Below are positions 12,553 to 23,490 of a stretch of 64,000 nt of DNA, one piece after another. The position numbers were made by a program, and so were the translations under genes. This DNA is from Marsupella aquatica (lineage: Eukaryota > Marchantiophyta): assembly GCA_973895155.1 (NCBI GenBank), contig OZ316891.1, positions 19,282,001-19,346,000 of the forward strand. The letters run 5' to 3'. The first letter of the stretch is position 1, and the number at the start of each line of letters is the position of its first letter. The notes under the pieces were generated by a model that was given only the letters and a program-made list of their open reading frames with translations, did no database searches and had not been told where the DNA came from.

Positions 12553-13060
12553 GGGAGGGTGATGGAGGGCCAATCACATGCTACTGTGGGAAGGAATATG
12601 GGTTATGTACATCTGTATATATACTGTTTTGAGGTGTAGTATGGTAAGAAAATTGTTCTGGGGCAGGATTGTAATGAGGTCCAGTGTCGGGGTAACCTAG
12701 TAAAAGTTTATGGTTACATATATGAACAAAATATGCCAAACTGGGAGACGGTCTCCCAAATGCAGGAGACCAAATATAGAGGATAAAACAATGGGCAAAC
12801 CCAAGGAAGAACAATGAGCCAAATAAGTCTGATCAGATTCCAGATGGAGAATATCCAATGAAGGGGAGAAAAAACAAACCAGGAAGACCAAAGAGTCAAA
12901 GCTCGAGAGTCATACCAACCAAAGAACTAAAATCCCGTTGGGTAGCAAACTGAAAAGCCTTGTCAAGCTCTGACACATATGCATGGGAAGGTTCATTGAG
13001 AGAAATTTATCTAGAGGTTCTAAATCAACAACCTCTACAATACTAACAATCACATCTGAG
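12553..13060. other. Intergenic, nothing recognised
   Basis: Short unconserved frames only. No repeat or structure was noticed. Confidence 0.4.
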
Positions 13061-13183
13061 CCGTCGTAGATACAAGTACTAAAATAACGTGTACAGTACT
13101 AATGGTCCCAATATAGACCAATACTTTGTATTAAGGTGAACTTTATGTGGACGAGCACATGTGGCCATGTGGGGGGTGGGGAG
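13061..13183. repeat. Left flank of the big hAT: interrupted host tandem repeat; TSD at 13,176-13,183
   Basis: This segment (AATAACGTGTACAG ... GGTCCCAAT ... TAGACCAAT ... TATTAA) matches the units found on the far side of the transposon at 24,742-24,990. The host locus was therefore a tandem repeat of roughly 111-123 bp before insertion. The last eight bases, GTGGGGAG, are the left copy of the target duplication. Confidence 0.75.
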
Positions 13184-13795
13184 CCCGGTTTGACCTTGCC
13201 CGTCAAACTGGGCGTTTGAGAGCGGCAAATTGACAACCCGGCACCCGGGTTCGGAAGCAGTCCGGGAAAGGAAACGTCCGGTTCGGGGTTCGGGTTCGGG
13301 AGGAGGTTCGGGAGGAGGTTCGGGTGGGGGTCCGGGTGACTAATCGGGTCCGGGTCCGGGGCGGAGGCGCTCGGTGGGGGCTCGGGGTGGGGTCCGGGTG
13401 GGGTTCGGGTCCGCTCGGTGGGGGTTCGGGGTGGGGTCCGGGTGCGGCTCGGGTCCGGGAGGAGGAGGTGCGGGGGGTTCGGGTGGGGTTCCGGGTGGGG
13501 TTCGGGTCCGGGTCCGAGGGGTTCGGGTTTGGGAGGTACGGGGGGTTCGGGTGGGGTCCGGGCCCGGGGCGGAGGCGCTCGGTGGGGGTTCGGGGTGGGG
13601 TCCGGGTGGGGTTCGGGTCCGGGAGGCCGGGGTGGGTCCGGGTGGGGATCAGGGTTCGGGGTCCGGTTCGGGGTTCGGGGTCCGGTTCGGGGTTTGGAAG
13701 TTCGGGGTTCGGGATTGAGGCTCGAAGAATTAGGGTTTCGCGATTTAGGGTTGGAGGATGGGGCCGGCCGGGAAAGGGTCGGGGGCTCGGGAGAG
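13184..13795 (+). repeat. Left GC-rich subterminal region of the hAT element
   Basis: After about 80 bp shared with the 340-bp relative, about 500 bp are built from GGGTTCGGG, GTCCGGGT and GGGGTCC words. Long open frames here on both strands are products of the composition, not genes. The dense G-runs could form G-quadruplexes. The segment ends in TTAGGGTTT, the reverse complement of the plant telo-box often found near transcription starts. Confidence 0.85.
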
Positions 13796-14567
13796 GATAA
13801 AAGGAGGAGATCCGTCCTCTCCCTCCTCATTTTCGGTTTTGCAGAAAGGAGGAGAGGAGGAGAGGAGGAAGAGGAGGAGGAGAGGAGAGGAGAGGAGAGG
13901 AGAGGAGGAGGAGGAGGAGGAGGAGGAGAGGAGGAGGAGGAGGAAGAGAAGAGGAGGAGGAGGAGGTAAGTGTTTGGTTTTGGTTTTTATTTTTGATTTT
14001 TGGTTTGTTTTTATTTGTTTGTGTTTTGTTTTGTGATTTTTTAAGTTTTTTTTGTGTTTTAAACCTTAACCTTAGAGCCAAATGGAGGGATATAAAGAAA
14101 CACTTGTACGCGCACGCTTAGAGCCTCGGTTCGGTTTGCGATACTCCGTACAAGAATTTCTTAATATCACCTTAACAATTTAGTCTCCTTTGTTCATTAA
14201 GTAAAACATTTGTAGAGATAGAGGAATCCATGTACGCATGCTTAGAGTTTCGGCTCGGTCTGCGATACTTTGCATGGATACCACGATTCGCCGAGAATGT
14301 TTTTACTTGAAATACAAATGAGTGTTAAGTTATAGACACCAAATCACATATGTCGAAGCAGGAATATAACAACTTTGAAAGAAAAGAACACTTTTGTGCG
14401 CATGCTTTGAGCGTCCACTCGGTCTGCGATATTTCACAAGTGTTGTCTTTCTCTTTTATTGTTGTTATATAGAAAGGTAATTAAAATCATGTGTGCAATA
14501 AAAATACATAATGCATGGGAGAAATAAACCGGGAAAAGATAATAACAATACGACTTGTAATTTTCAG
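13796..14567 (+). promoter_or_regulatory. Promoter, GAGGAG leader exon and leader intron of the kinase gene
   Basis: GATAAAA at 13,796 is a possible TATA element. It is followed by a pyrimidine stretch and a pure purine GAGGAG tract (13,847-13,965) that ends in a strong splice donor, GAG|GTAAGTG, at 13,966. A matching acceptor TTTTCAG| ends at 14,567, 91 bases before the first ATG of the kinase frame. The intron holds the three left stem-loops. This is inferred from sequence signals only. Confidence 0.5.
14095..14451 (+). repeat. Left array of three stem-loops with conserved core
   Basis: The stem-loops are at 14,095-14,162, 14,223-14,282 and 14,377-14,451. All share a core close to GCGCATGCTTTGAGC followed by CTCGGTCTGCGATA. 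The flanking arms differ from copy to copy but pair within each copy: CTTGTACG with CGTACAAG, ATCCATG with CATGGAT, AACACTT with AAGTGTT, each extended by further matches. They lie in the leader intron of the kinase gene. The same core occurs in opposite orientation at the right end of the element. Confidence 0.85.
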
Positions 14568-14658
14568 GTTGGTCGTTGAATCCTTATTGGAAGGATTTTA
14601 TTTAAATCCCGGTAAGATCTTGTTCCTCCCTCACATATTCCTTTTGTGAAGGGAAAAC

Positions 14659-16314
14659 ATGGTCATCAAAAATTTTAGTTTAGAGTATAGGCAAGTGTTG
14701 GAGATGATCACAAAACATGTGAATGAGGGATATGAGCCGAATCTTGTTGCTCTAGATGCATTGAAGAACGCTCGAAACACTCTCGAACATGCTAGGAATT
14801 CTAGCAAAGTGGCCGGGAAACGAAAACGGAAGGGGGCAAACGAAGAGGCAAAATAAGTTCGACACAATGTGGTAGTGTCGATATGGAAAGAGATACTTTA
14901 TCGCTACACTCAACCGAAACAGTATGGGGTGGACGGGTTCGAGAGGGAGTTCACAAGACACGGAGAGAAAGGATACAAGAACTTTCTTGGTGAGATAACC
15001 CGTTGTATGCGGGAAAGTGTACAAAAGGAGGACAATTTCACACGAGAGCAAATGAAGTCATTTGAAGATGAAACTGAGAAACCGGGAGGATTTCTGGAAA
15101 ATTTGGCACTCAACTTGGAGAAGCATGTTTGGGATAATTTGGCAGCCAAAGTGGAAGAGGGTGACACTACATTGCTTGGAAACCCCAGGATGTACACACA
15201 CAAGAGAGAATTGCTAGTGAAGTGGAGTAAGGAGTTGGCAATGGCAAAATCTGATAGCAATGTCAAATATGCTAACGAGATTGTGCACTTTGGGGATGTC
15301 AGCATCAAAAGTGCTCGAAAAGGAACACGTCCATCGCGTGTAGTTCCAGAGGTTAGGAGTATCCATTTTCTTAAACCTGAGCAGGTGCACAACACACGTC
15401 GCATTGGGAAAGGAATCCAAGGAGAGGTATACACTTGTCGTATATTACATTGTCCTCTCATTCCCGTCAACGTGACCTTAGTCGCAAAGCGGTTCAAGGA
15501 TGGAGACAAGCATAAGAGACGAACTGACGCATTACAAGAAGTGCTTATGGGAGGACTGAATCATAAGGGAATCGTTGGAGCTCTTGCGTTGACTATTGAG
15601 GATCCGCCAAAACTTATTTACGATCACTATAATGGAGGTGACTTGGGTAGCTTTATTGATAAGTGCGGCATATCGTCAAAGAGCAAGGGGAAGGCACAGA
15701 TCACGACGGACCTTGATTTCAAGTTTATTTCGGAGAAGAAACTCTTGTTGGAGAACCGGTTGGGAATCGCCTTGGCTTTGCTGGAGACACTGCAATACTT
15801 GCATGAGCATGATCGATTTCATTGTGATCTTCACTTTGGAAATATCCTTCTTTATTTCGATCACGAGCACGATGTGGCTATTAAGGTGTATGTTGGTTTA
15901 TGTGATTTTGGCTTGTCTAAGCATAAATCACAGTGCAAATTACCAGCTAATCGGATGTGGCCCACAGCAACAGAAAAAGCAGCAACATACCAAAAACAAT
16001 TTCCACAGTTGGCTCCGGAGCTTGTTCAACCTACCCCTGTCGAGTTTAGTGAAAGTACCGATATATATGCTTTGGGGAATATTTTTGAGACATTGTTGAC
16101 AGAGAATTGGGATGGAATGTCTAAGGGTTCACGGTTTTTGGGGAGGGGTTGGAGTGCACAAGTGCATGGCCCCAAATTGGATATCATAATCCGTGAAATG
16201 ATGGTCACGGATGCCAAGAAAAGAATGGATTGTGCTTTTTGGAGTTTGAAGATAGTTCGAACGTTTCCAGATTGCACATTGCATTTGCACAACAGTCCAT
16301 ATCTTAGAGATTAG
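14659..16314 (+). CDS. Protein kinase carried by the hAT element (one in-frame TAA)
   Basis: From ATG 14,659 the frame runs 65 codons to a TAA at 14,854 and continues in the same phase to 16,314. Counting from the GTG at 14,869 gives 481 codons. There the kinase domain spans about 178-470: glycine loop GKGIQGEV (180-187), Lys207 in VAKRF, Glu224, catalytic loop HCDLHFGN (318-325), DFG at 346-348, APE at 382-384. Every catalytic residue is present. HCD instead of HRD marks a non-RD kinase. The first 170 residues match no domain I know. The next in-frame ATG is at 15,007. The TAA could be a CAA-to-TAA mutation, or translation could start downstream of it. No intron is seen in the kinase domain. 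The RING gene starts 188 bp downstream on the same strand. The target is unknown; regulation of transposase or host silencing factors is only speculation. Confidence 0.8.
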
Positions 16315-16501
16315 AGATTAGGGTTTACACAATTTTGTAAAGGTCACCTTAACGATTATATGTTTATTCATTGTATGTCAATTACAATGTTCTGCATTTT
16401 GTTGATAATATTCTATCAAACTTTGTCGTGAATGCCCAAAATTGTGCTAAATGTGTTTGTACATTGTCAAATATCGCAGACCTTTTGTACACATCGCAAA
16501 C

Positions 16502-18424
16502 ATGGGACGATGGGAATTGTCTTCTGATGATGAAGACAAAGAGTTCACGACACAACATCTTACCATGCAAGATGGTCAAGGATCCTATTGTGACGATGAA
16601 GCTCTTCGTAATAATGTGTTGGATAATCTTACAACCATTGGCATTCACTATGAGGCTAAACCCAAGGTTGATGGAACACCGGCGCCAAACACAAGAAGAT
16701 GGGAAGATGAGGGTATGAAGGATGAATGGAGTATATTAACGCCCAATGTAAATCCTCCCCATGACGAATGGGCCATGAATGCAAAGGAATTGGAGATGTT
16801 GATGCCAAAGAAAGACTTTTGGCCATTAGCACAACAAGTTTTTCACGATCCGGATCTTTGGGCAACAAGATCATGGGCGCAAGAAAAATTCACCATGTCC
16901 AAAGTAACACATGCAGGTGTTAAATCACATTGGCAGCAACGATATCGAGAGTTTGCTCCACACAAAGCCCAAACGAAAATGAGTTCCGTTTACCCTCCTT
17001 TTATCCGATGTCTGATTGCTGAATTCATTCTCAAGTGGAAGGTGGATTACCGTTGGGAAAACAGTGCTGGCAAGCTGACTCATCAGGTGCATCCATCAGT
17101 GGTTGCGATTGCAACGAATAGGAATACAACTATTGCAAAGGACCCTTCAATGGAGACTTCCAACAAGGGATCCAAAAGAAAGCTAGATGACACTGGGGAG
17201 GGATATGCGCATGAGAAGGGGAAAGCGGCTGTACTTCCTCGAGTCTCCATGCCTGACCGTGCAGCACCACCAACCAATGTGGAGTCAACGCACACCAAAA
17301 AACCAATCCTTGTAGGTGTTGGGAGTAGAACTCCACATGCAAAGAACAACAATGTTACTGATGCTAACAAGGATAAGTTCAACCTGCACAACATATGCAA
17401 GAGCTTGGGGGCAGATGTTGCAGAGGTGATTGAGACAAATCTCCGCACGAAGTATGTAGTGGAGCTATGTGAATGTGGCAGCATCGAAAAGTTCAAGTCA
17501 CAATTGCAACAAGCTGATATAAAGATGAGATCACTTGAGAAGAAGCAGAACGAGCCGACGACCAATTCGGAAGTGATGTTGTACAAGTATCAATTGTTTG
17601 ACAAGATGGAAGAAATCAATAAGCTGACAAAACAACTTGCTGAAAAAGAGCGTCAATGCAATGAACTGGCACGACTTGAGGAGAAGGACAAGATCATTAA
17701 TGATCTTAAAAGTGAACTTGCAACGCAAGCAATCATCATATCAAATCTTCACGAAGAGGTGCAAGAATTTAACAATGGTGCTTTGGGGATGAGGTCAAAC
17801 AAAGGGCAAGGTGAATTATCGCCGCCAAATTTTGTTAACATGCAAATCATAGATCCTACAGGGCACAGCAACCTTTTTCCAGATGTGGAGGTTGACGCGG
17901 AAGGTATTGATAGGTTTTTTGATAAGTGGAAAAAGGATGAAACTATGGCAGCATTTGTTCGTGAAAAGGATGACAAGTGTACTTGGTGCCTATATCCTTG
18001 GGGCCCTGAATCTGTTTCCATGTTGGGAACCTGCGGTCATATATGGCATCATGCTTGCTTGTCTAAATGGTTGAAGAAAAGCCGAAAATGTTGGTGTCGC
18101 ACACCATTTCATGAACGCGAGTATGAGCAACGAGGATTGTTGAAGCAAATGCCATCAATGGAGACTCAACAAAACACTGAAGATATGACTGAAGATACTA
18201 TACCGGCGATGCAAATAGATGAAACTCCCATTGAACATTTCACAATCAATGAATATAATTTGTCAGATGGGGAATTTGACAGGTTGTTATTCAGTGGTCG
18301 ACTCGATGAGTGGAAACAATATGCGGCAGCCAACCAGCCATCAATATCAGCAAAATTTGCAACGATCCATTCGGCGCCATCGACGACGTCAACAACAGGC
18401 AGAGGTGAAAACAGAAGCTGTTGA
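16502..18424 (+). CDS. Coiled-coil RING-H2 protein carried by the hAT element
   Basis: Intact 640-codon frame; I choose ATG 16,502 (MGRWELSSDDEDKEF) because the 17 upstream codons to 16,451 look non-coding. The N-terminal half is acidic then basic and matches no domain I know. A coiled coil lies at about 320-440 (LEKKQ, KMEEINKLTKQLAEKERQ, EEKDKIINDLKSEL). A RING-H2 finger follows near 505-550: CTWC ... TCGHIWHHACLSKWL ... KCWC. Its first six ligands fit C-C-C-H-H-C, but the last pair is spaced CxC, not CxxC. RING-H2 proteins usually act as E3 ubiquitin ligases; here that is inference. It is the only gene of the element without a premature stop. It converges with the transposase gene. Confidence 0.8.
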   Translation: MGRWELSSDDEDKEFTTQHLTMQDGQGSYCDDEALRNNVLDNLTTIGIHYEAKPKVDGTPAPNTRRWEDEGMKDEWSILTPNVNPPHDEWAMNAKELEMLMPKKDFWPLAQQVFHDPDLWATRSWAQEKFTMSKVTHAGVKSHWQQRYREFAPHKAQTKMSSVYPPFIRCLIAEFILKWKVDYRWENSAGKLTHQVHPSVVAIATNRNTTIAKDPSMETSNKGSKRKLDDTGEGYAHEKGKAAVLPRVSMPDRAAPPTNVESTHTKKPILVGVGSRTPHAKNNNVTDANKDKFNLHNICKSLGADVAEVIETNLRTKYVVELCECGSIEKFKSQLQQADIKMRSLEKKQNEPTTNSEVMLYKYQLFDKMEEINKLTKQLAEKERQCNELARLEEKDKIINDLKSELATQAIIISNLHEEVQEFNNGALGMRSNKGQGELSPPNFVNMQIIDPTGHSNLFPDVEVDAEGIDRFFDKWKKDETMAAFVREKDDKCTWCLYPWGPESVSMLGTCGHIWHHACLSKWLKKSRKCWCRTPFHEREYEQRGLLKQMPSMETQQNTEDMTEDTIPAMQIDETPIEHFTINEYNLSDGEFDRLLFSGRLDEWKQYAAANQPSISAKFATIHSAPSTTSTTGRGENRSC

Positions 18425-19038
18425 CAATAACAACAAAAGGAACTAAAACCAATAGTCTCTACATTTTGATGTTATTTTCATGTAGTTACTATTAGAGACA
18501 TTTTGTTAAAATAGAAGCGGCATATCCTCTTTGACAATTATTTTCAACTTGTAATTGGTAAAGAGATTTTGGAGTGACATTACATTGCATATCTCGATGA
18601 GTACATATATTTTTCATTGGGGGCATGGCGTCGCCTTTTGGAGAATGTGTATTTTCGTATGAATATTCCATCCTCCAATCAGCCATAGGTTTTGGAAGCA
18701 TATTGTCGGGCTCACAATCATATTTTTGGACAAGTATGAGGAAAATAGACGTGATGAGAGACGGTAGCACAGTGGACTCAGGTACTGATCCTTCTCTGAA
18801 ATCATTTCCAAAAGGAGATCGTGTAGCACAATGAGTTCAACAAAGTCAACATCGCAATGGTTTTAGCCGCCCAAGTTGAGAATGATTTTGTAGAAGGATG
18901 TATACCTAAGTCCACTCACTTTTCCTGTCTTTCATAATTTTTTCCGCTATTGCTGCTATGGCCAATGACATTCATGCACATGCGAACCGAGGCCAACGCC
19001 TACTCCTTTGCCCACCGCAAAAATGGGCCCTCATTACA

Positions 19039-19205
19039 ACTTGAAGTTGAACGGAGTTTATTTGAGTACGAGAGAAGTTCTGAAAGCAAATGCACTCTCA
19101 GGTCAAATTTTCAGGTCCTTCGAGCAAAACATTACTGAGTATGTCATCGATCCGTTGGTTTCACAACTTCTCTCGTACTCAAATAAACTCTGTTCAACTT
19201 CAAGT
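19039..19205. repeat. Hairpin 1: 41-nt arms, one mismatch
   Basis: Arm 19,039-19,079 (starts ACTTGAAGTTGAAC) is the reverse complement of 19,165-19,205 at 40 of 41 positions. The loop is 85 nt. Confidence 0.92.
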
Positions 19206-19320
19206 AGCGTAGCTGCTACGACCAATGACATTCATGCGCATGCAAACCGAGGCCAACGCCTCTACATTTGCCTACCCCAAAAATGGGCCCTAATTAGAAC
19301 TTGAAGTTGAACAGAGTTTT

Positions 19321-19443
19321 TTTCATTATGAGAAGGTTTATTCAAGCAATGGCACTCTCAGGTCAATATTTCAGGTCCTCCTGACTTTGTTATTATTGAA
19401 TATGTTCGTGCTCCGTTGCTTGAATAAATCTTTTGATAATGAA
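19321..19443. repeat. Hairpin 2: 29-nt arms
   Basis: Arms 19,321-19,349 and 19,415-19,443 (GTTTATTCAAGCAA and its complement) pair with a few mismatches around a 65-nt loop. Confidence 0.8.
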
Positions 19444-19510
19444 ATGAACTGACCAATTACTGGAGTACGGCTACTACGGCCTATGACATTAATTCGCACA
19501 ATTGCATGTT

Positions 19511-19761
19511 TATATCCTCTCCTTTCCGAATTCCAATTCGAGCTTGGACATCCTCTCGTCAGCTGGTCTCCACCATTGCAGTTGCTCTTCACGCAAACCA
19601 AGATAGCAGTCTCTAGAATCCTCGAACCTATTTTATTTCAATGCATCATTCATAGTGTTTGAGGAATCCAGAGGTTCGCGTGAGGAGCAACTGAAAGGGT
19701 GGAGACCTGCTGACGAGAGGGTGTCCAAGCTCGAATTGGAATTCGGACAGGAGAGGATATA
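19511..19761. repeat. Hairpin 3: about 88-nt arms
   Basis: Arm 19,511-19,598 (TATATCCTCTCC ... CGAATTCCAATTCGAG ...) pairs with 19,674-19,761 with few mismatches and single-base bulges. The loop is about 75 nt. It is the longest hairpin of the gap. Confidence 0.88.
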
Positions 19762-19905
19762 AACGGGTGAACTTTGACTTGAAATTGGTGATTGTATTTT
19801 GCGTCTGCATATCAATTTGGTGACCGATCTTGCGGAATCCCCGTGACCGTGTCTGATCATCATCATGACATTGCTCTCCTTGGCCACCAATGGGCCCTCA
19901 TTACA

Positions 19906-20018
19906 ACTTCAAGTTGAACGGGGTTTATATGATTATGAGAAGGTTACTGATTATGTAGGCGATGTGTTCATTTCACAACTTCTCTCATAGTCATATAAAC
20001 TCTGCCCAACTTCAAGTA
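19906..20018. repeat. Hairpin 4, relative of hairpin 1
   Basis: Arms near 19,906-19,944 and 19,976-20,018 (GTTTATATGATTATGAGA and its near complement). The sequence is related to hairpin 1, but both arms have changed in step at several positions. Confidence 0.8.
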
Positions 20019-20096
20019 GTGCAGCTGCTACGGTCAACGACATTCACCCACCCCAAAAATGGGCCCTCATTACAACTTCAAGTTCAACTAAGTTTA

Positions 20097-20220
20097 TTTT
20101 ATTACGAGAAGGTTTATTCAAGCAATGACATTCTCAGGTCCAATAATGAGGTCCTCTCGACCTCATTATTATTGAATATGACGGTGCTCTATTGCTGGAC
20201 TAAATCTTCGCATAGTGAAA
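20097..20220. repeat. Hairpin 5, relative of hairpin 2, with perfect inner stem
   Basis: The outer arms (GGTTTATTCAAGCAAT type) resemble hairpin 2. Inside, AATAATGAGGTC (20,142-20,153) and GACCTCATTATT (20,159-20,170) form a perfect 12-bp stem with a 5-nt loop. Confidence 0.8.
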
Positions 20221-20513
20221 TGAACTAACCAATTAATGGAGGGGGCTAGTATGGACTACGGCTGCTATGGCCAACAACAAGGTACTTTGAAATAGTCAGT
20301 GTTGGAGATTTGGAAAACATGTTGCGTTGGTGTGTCTCTATGGCATTCTCAAATGCAAATACAAATAAATTATTCAATCATTGTACAATAATAAACACAC
20401 TGCAAGACAATACAATCATGTTACAAAAAATATAATTGTTTATAATTTTGTCTATGTCAGATACGACAATATAAGAGTAGCAACACTTGATATTATCCTA
20501 ATGAAAAGATGCT

Positions 20514-23420
20514 TCAAGGCTGTGAAGAGAAATTTCGTGCATTGTTGTTAAGATTTTTGCACAAAAGCGCATTCCACTCGTCTTGTTTGTCGCCCCAACT
20601 GAGTGGATCACGATTGTGTGACTGAACATTGTGCGATGTTTCTTGAAATGATGATATTCCTCGAAACCCACCAAGGCCAATAGGCCTGTTCGACGTATAT
20701 GGATTCATGACACTTGGCCCTGCATACGCATTCAAGGGTGGACCTGCATGGTGTTGCCAGTTTGCATGTGGGTCGTTTGAAGTTTGACCTTCATGATTGT
20801 TGTATCCATGAAAAAAGGTTGATGTCCTTCCATTCGTCGGATGCCCTGCTGTGCCTGTGCGTTGCTCGTTGAAATATGGTCTACTTGTGTCAACATCATT
20901 CGCAAAGTTCGACCAAGGTGACCTTGGTTGGGAAGGCATCACAAAGTTTCTGTCCAGTGATGCATCTTCCTCGTCTTGGATTTGCGATTCATCAATTGTA
21001 GGATACATCTCCAAATCCATTTCATTCTCCCATTCCTCTACAGCAGTGATGTCTGTATCTGGTGGAATACGAGTCAAGAACTCACTATCCTTATCCAGTG
21101 AAAATCCGTGTAGCAATTCATCAGTATCATCAATTGTATCATAATCTTCGACATCTTCTTCACCAAGAGCCGCACGTGTTGCATCGTACTCTTCATTGCT
21201 GCACAACTCCATGGAGATAGGTCTAGGTCCATCATTTGTTCTTCTTCTTTGGTCATAACGTTCATATATAAACGTATGCGGGTTTCGAACATTTGTGAGC
21301 CCTTTCTCTACCCTCATGTTTGTAAATACAAACACCAAATCTTTTGCTCGATCATTTGTCAATCGATTGCGACTTTTGGAATGTATAAATCCATACAAAC
21401 TCCAGTTTCGCTCGCAAGCTGATGCGCACACTTTTTGGTGTAAGATTCTTCGCGCCAGGATTCTCAAATGTTTATAATCTGCACCATACGCATGCCACCA
21501 CTCTGCTGGACTGACATTACCTATACTTGATTGGGCGGCTCCCATCGCTATTGATGTGTTGGGATTTTTTTTTTGGGCGTCAATGGCTTGACTGTGGATG
21601 GCAGAAATAAGTTCTCTGACGTCGCGATCATGGTTGATCCCCTCCTTTACCTGTTGTTCTGAATATCTAGCAATGTATTCACTGAAACCCCTGTAGAGTT
21701 CTGGATCTCCAGCGACATCTATGTCCTCATCAAAAAACATTTGGGGATTGAGATATGCTGCCGCTAGCATGAAATCAGTGGTAAGAGATTTTTTTCGATC
21801 CAAATACACTTTTAGTATCTTCGGTTTCAATACCTCTGTTACCAATGGACAATCCTCCATGCTTGCTTTCAAAACATCAATCCCTCTTTTCAAACTCCAA
21901 TACAACCAACCTGATTGCGGAGAATCACCATCAAATTCTCGCAACATCTTGACCAACGGAGTAAAGAATTTAACTGTATCCTTCACTTCAACCCAAAATG
22001 TATCTTGCTATATCCACATTTTAAGTTCGTCTGCCTTTCCCCTCGTCATGTGTCCAGCTGATTTTGGTCGCAATGGAAGTCTATCACGATAAGACTGCCA
22101 ATTATCATCAATGACCATCTGTTGTAAAGCTCCTCTTAGCTCCAACGCTCTTTGTGCCATTAGGAAATTGGTCGCAAATCTAGTTGCATTTGGATTCAAC
22201 AGTTTTTTGTCAGGAGATTTTCTTGCAAATATTGCAAAAAGCTTTTACGATGATGAAACTGCTTTTACTATCCACCTCAACCGTTTAAAAATCTTTTGGA
22301 ATGGATTATGTCCAACATCATCTACCACTACACGCTTGTGACCACACATATCCTCTAGCAGCAAATTAAACATGTGGGCAGCACACCAGCTCCAAGTGAC
22401 ATGAGGATACTTTTTCATGACTACCTCACAACCTGCTACGCGATTTGCGGGTGCTCCATCAGTTACAATTTGAATAATATGATCTGCACCAATATCCTCA
22501 ATGTATTTCAACCACATGTCGCCAAGATATTTCCCATCTTTCTTGTCAGCTTGCGCAGCATTCCAACTATCCAAGAAGAAGTCACCTTTAGAAGTCAACA
22601 ACATGACATTCATCAAAGGTTCTCTTCGGACGTTTTCCCATCCATCTGAAGAAAGAGAATACCCATAAGGTTTTGCCTCCTTTAAAGTTTGCGTCATGTC
22701 CTTTGTGAGATCCTCCTTACTGTCTTCCAATAATTTCAATCGCAAACTTCGCATCGTAGGTAGAGAATAACCATTGACAATCCCTTTTGAAGTCTCTATG
22801 ACTGCTTCTCGAAAAAAAGGATTATTTGAAACATTGAATGGAATACCACTGGTGTAGAAAGCTTTCGCCCAAAGCTTATCCAAATTTGTTCTATTTGGAA
22901 TTTGATAGGCATCCATAATTGGGTTAGGAAGATTTACTGGCCTATCTCCTTCCCTTACATGTGTATCATCCATGTCAACATAGTTTGACCCTCGTGTGGA
23001 TGCTTGCGAATATGAACTTCCAACGCTTGGCCTACGACCTCTCACATCCCACAAGATATGACTTCCATCTCGTCGTTTGTACTTTAAGGTCGGTGGAACC
23101 TTTATCACATTGTACATAATGTTGATGGCATCCAAATCGATGACACCATAGAGTTGCATGCAAGGGGGCGCATCCCCTTTTTGGATGTTTCCCATCAAAT
23201 GCGCCTTTGCTCGTGTTGCATGATGAGTAACGTATGTTAAACAATACTTGCATCTTCGATAGATACGATTGACATCATGACATGTTGAAGGCGCATCACA
23301 TCGTTCAAAATATCTCCACACTGGAGATTGTTTTGAAGGGTGTTCTTGCACACGAGTTGGACCAGGCCTGGGAGTAGTGGAATGATATCCAGTTTCATGC
23401 GAATCCTCTTCATCGGACAT
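20514..23420 (-). pseudogene. hAT transposase (two in-frame stops)
   Basis: A single frame of 968 codons from ATG 23,420 to TGA at 20,514, interrupted by TAA at 22,245-22,247 (codon 392) and TAG at 22,008-22,010 (codon 471). Order: acidic N terminus, BED-type zinc finger (CKYC ... HL ... C, about 57-88), the DUF659-type RNase H-like core with SSDGW (Asp259) and VTDGAPAN (Asp321), CAAHMFNLLLED, then the C-terminal hAT dimerisation region with PAEWWHAYG and ACERNWS (Glu670). So the catalytic D, D and E are all present. The last 200 residues are acidic and low in structure. Both stops would read as Gln after reversing one C-to-T change. The ATG lies downstream of the right stem-loop array, mirroring the kinase gene at the other end. 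Confidence 0.9.
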
Positions 23421-23490
23421 TGTTACGACTCTCAATGGTAAAAAAATAAAAGGGTTGATTCTTTTGATTTTGTGAATATAACAAATATAG

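Larger units (their letters stand above)
18425..20513. other. Convergent gap between RING and transposase genes, filled with hairpins
   Basis: This 2.1-kb stretch separates the 3' ends of the RING gene (+) and the transposase gene (-). From about 18,950 it is made of repeated blocks (GCTACGGCCAATGACATTCA, AAATGGGCCCTCATTACAAC) and of at least five inverted repeats, listed separately. No coding frame of interest was seen. Likely roles are transcription termination for both genes or a source of double-stranded RNA. Confidence 0.7.

Noticed and set aside
13099-13969. Long open frames on both strands (up to 243 codons) in the GC-rich left end of the hAT element
   Set aside because: They consist of Gly/Arg/Pro/Val repeats from GGGTTCGG composition, are open in several frames at once, and have no domain.
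16476-16486. TATCGCAGACC before the RING gene, part of the stem-loop core
   Set aside because: Only 11 bases match and no pairing arms or remaining core are present.
14854-22247. A variant genetic code with UAA/UAG read as Gln in the hAT element
   Set aside because: Host NAR1 and the Harbinger transposase terminate naturally at TAA, and C-to-T decay explains the stops more simply.
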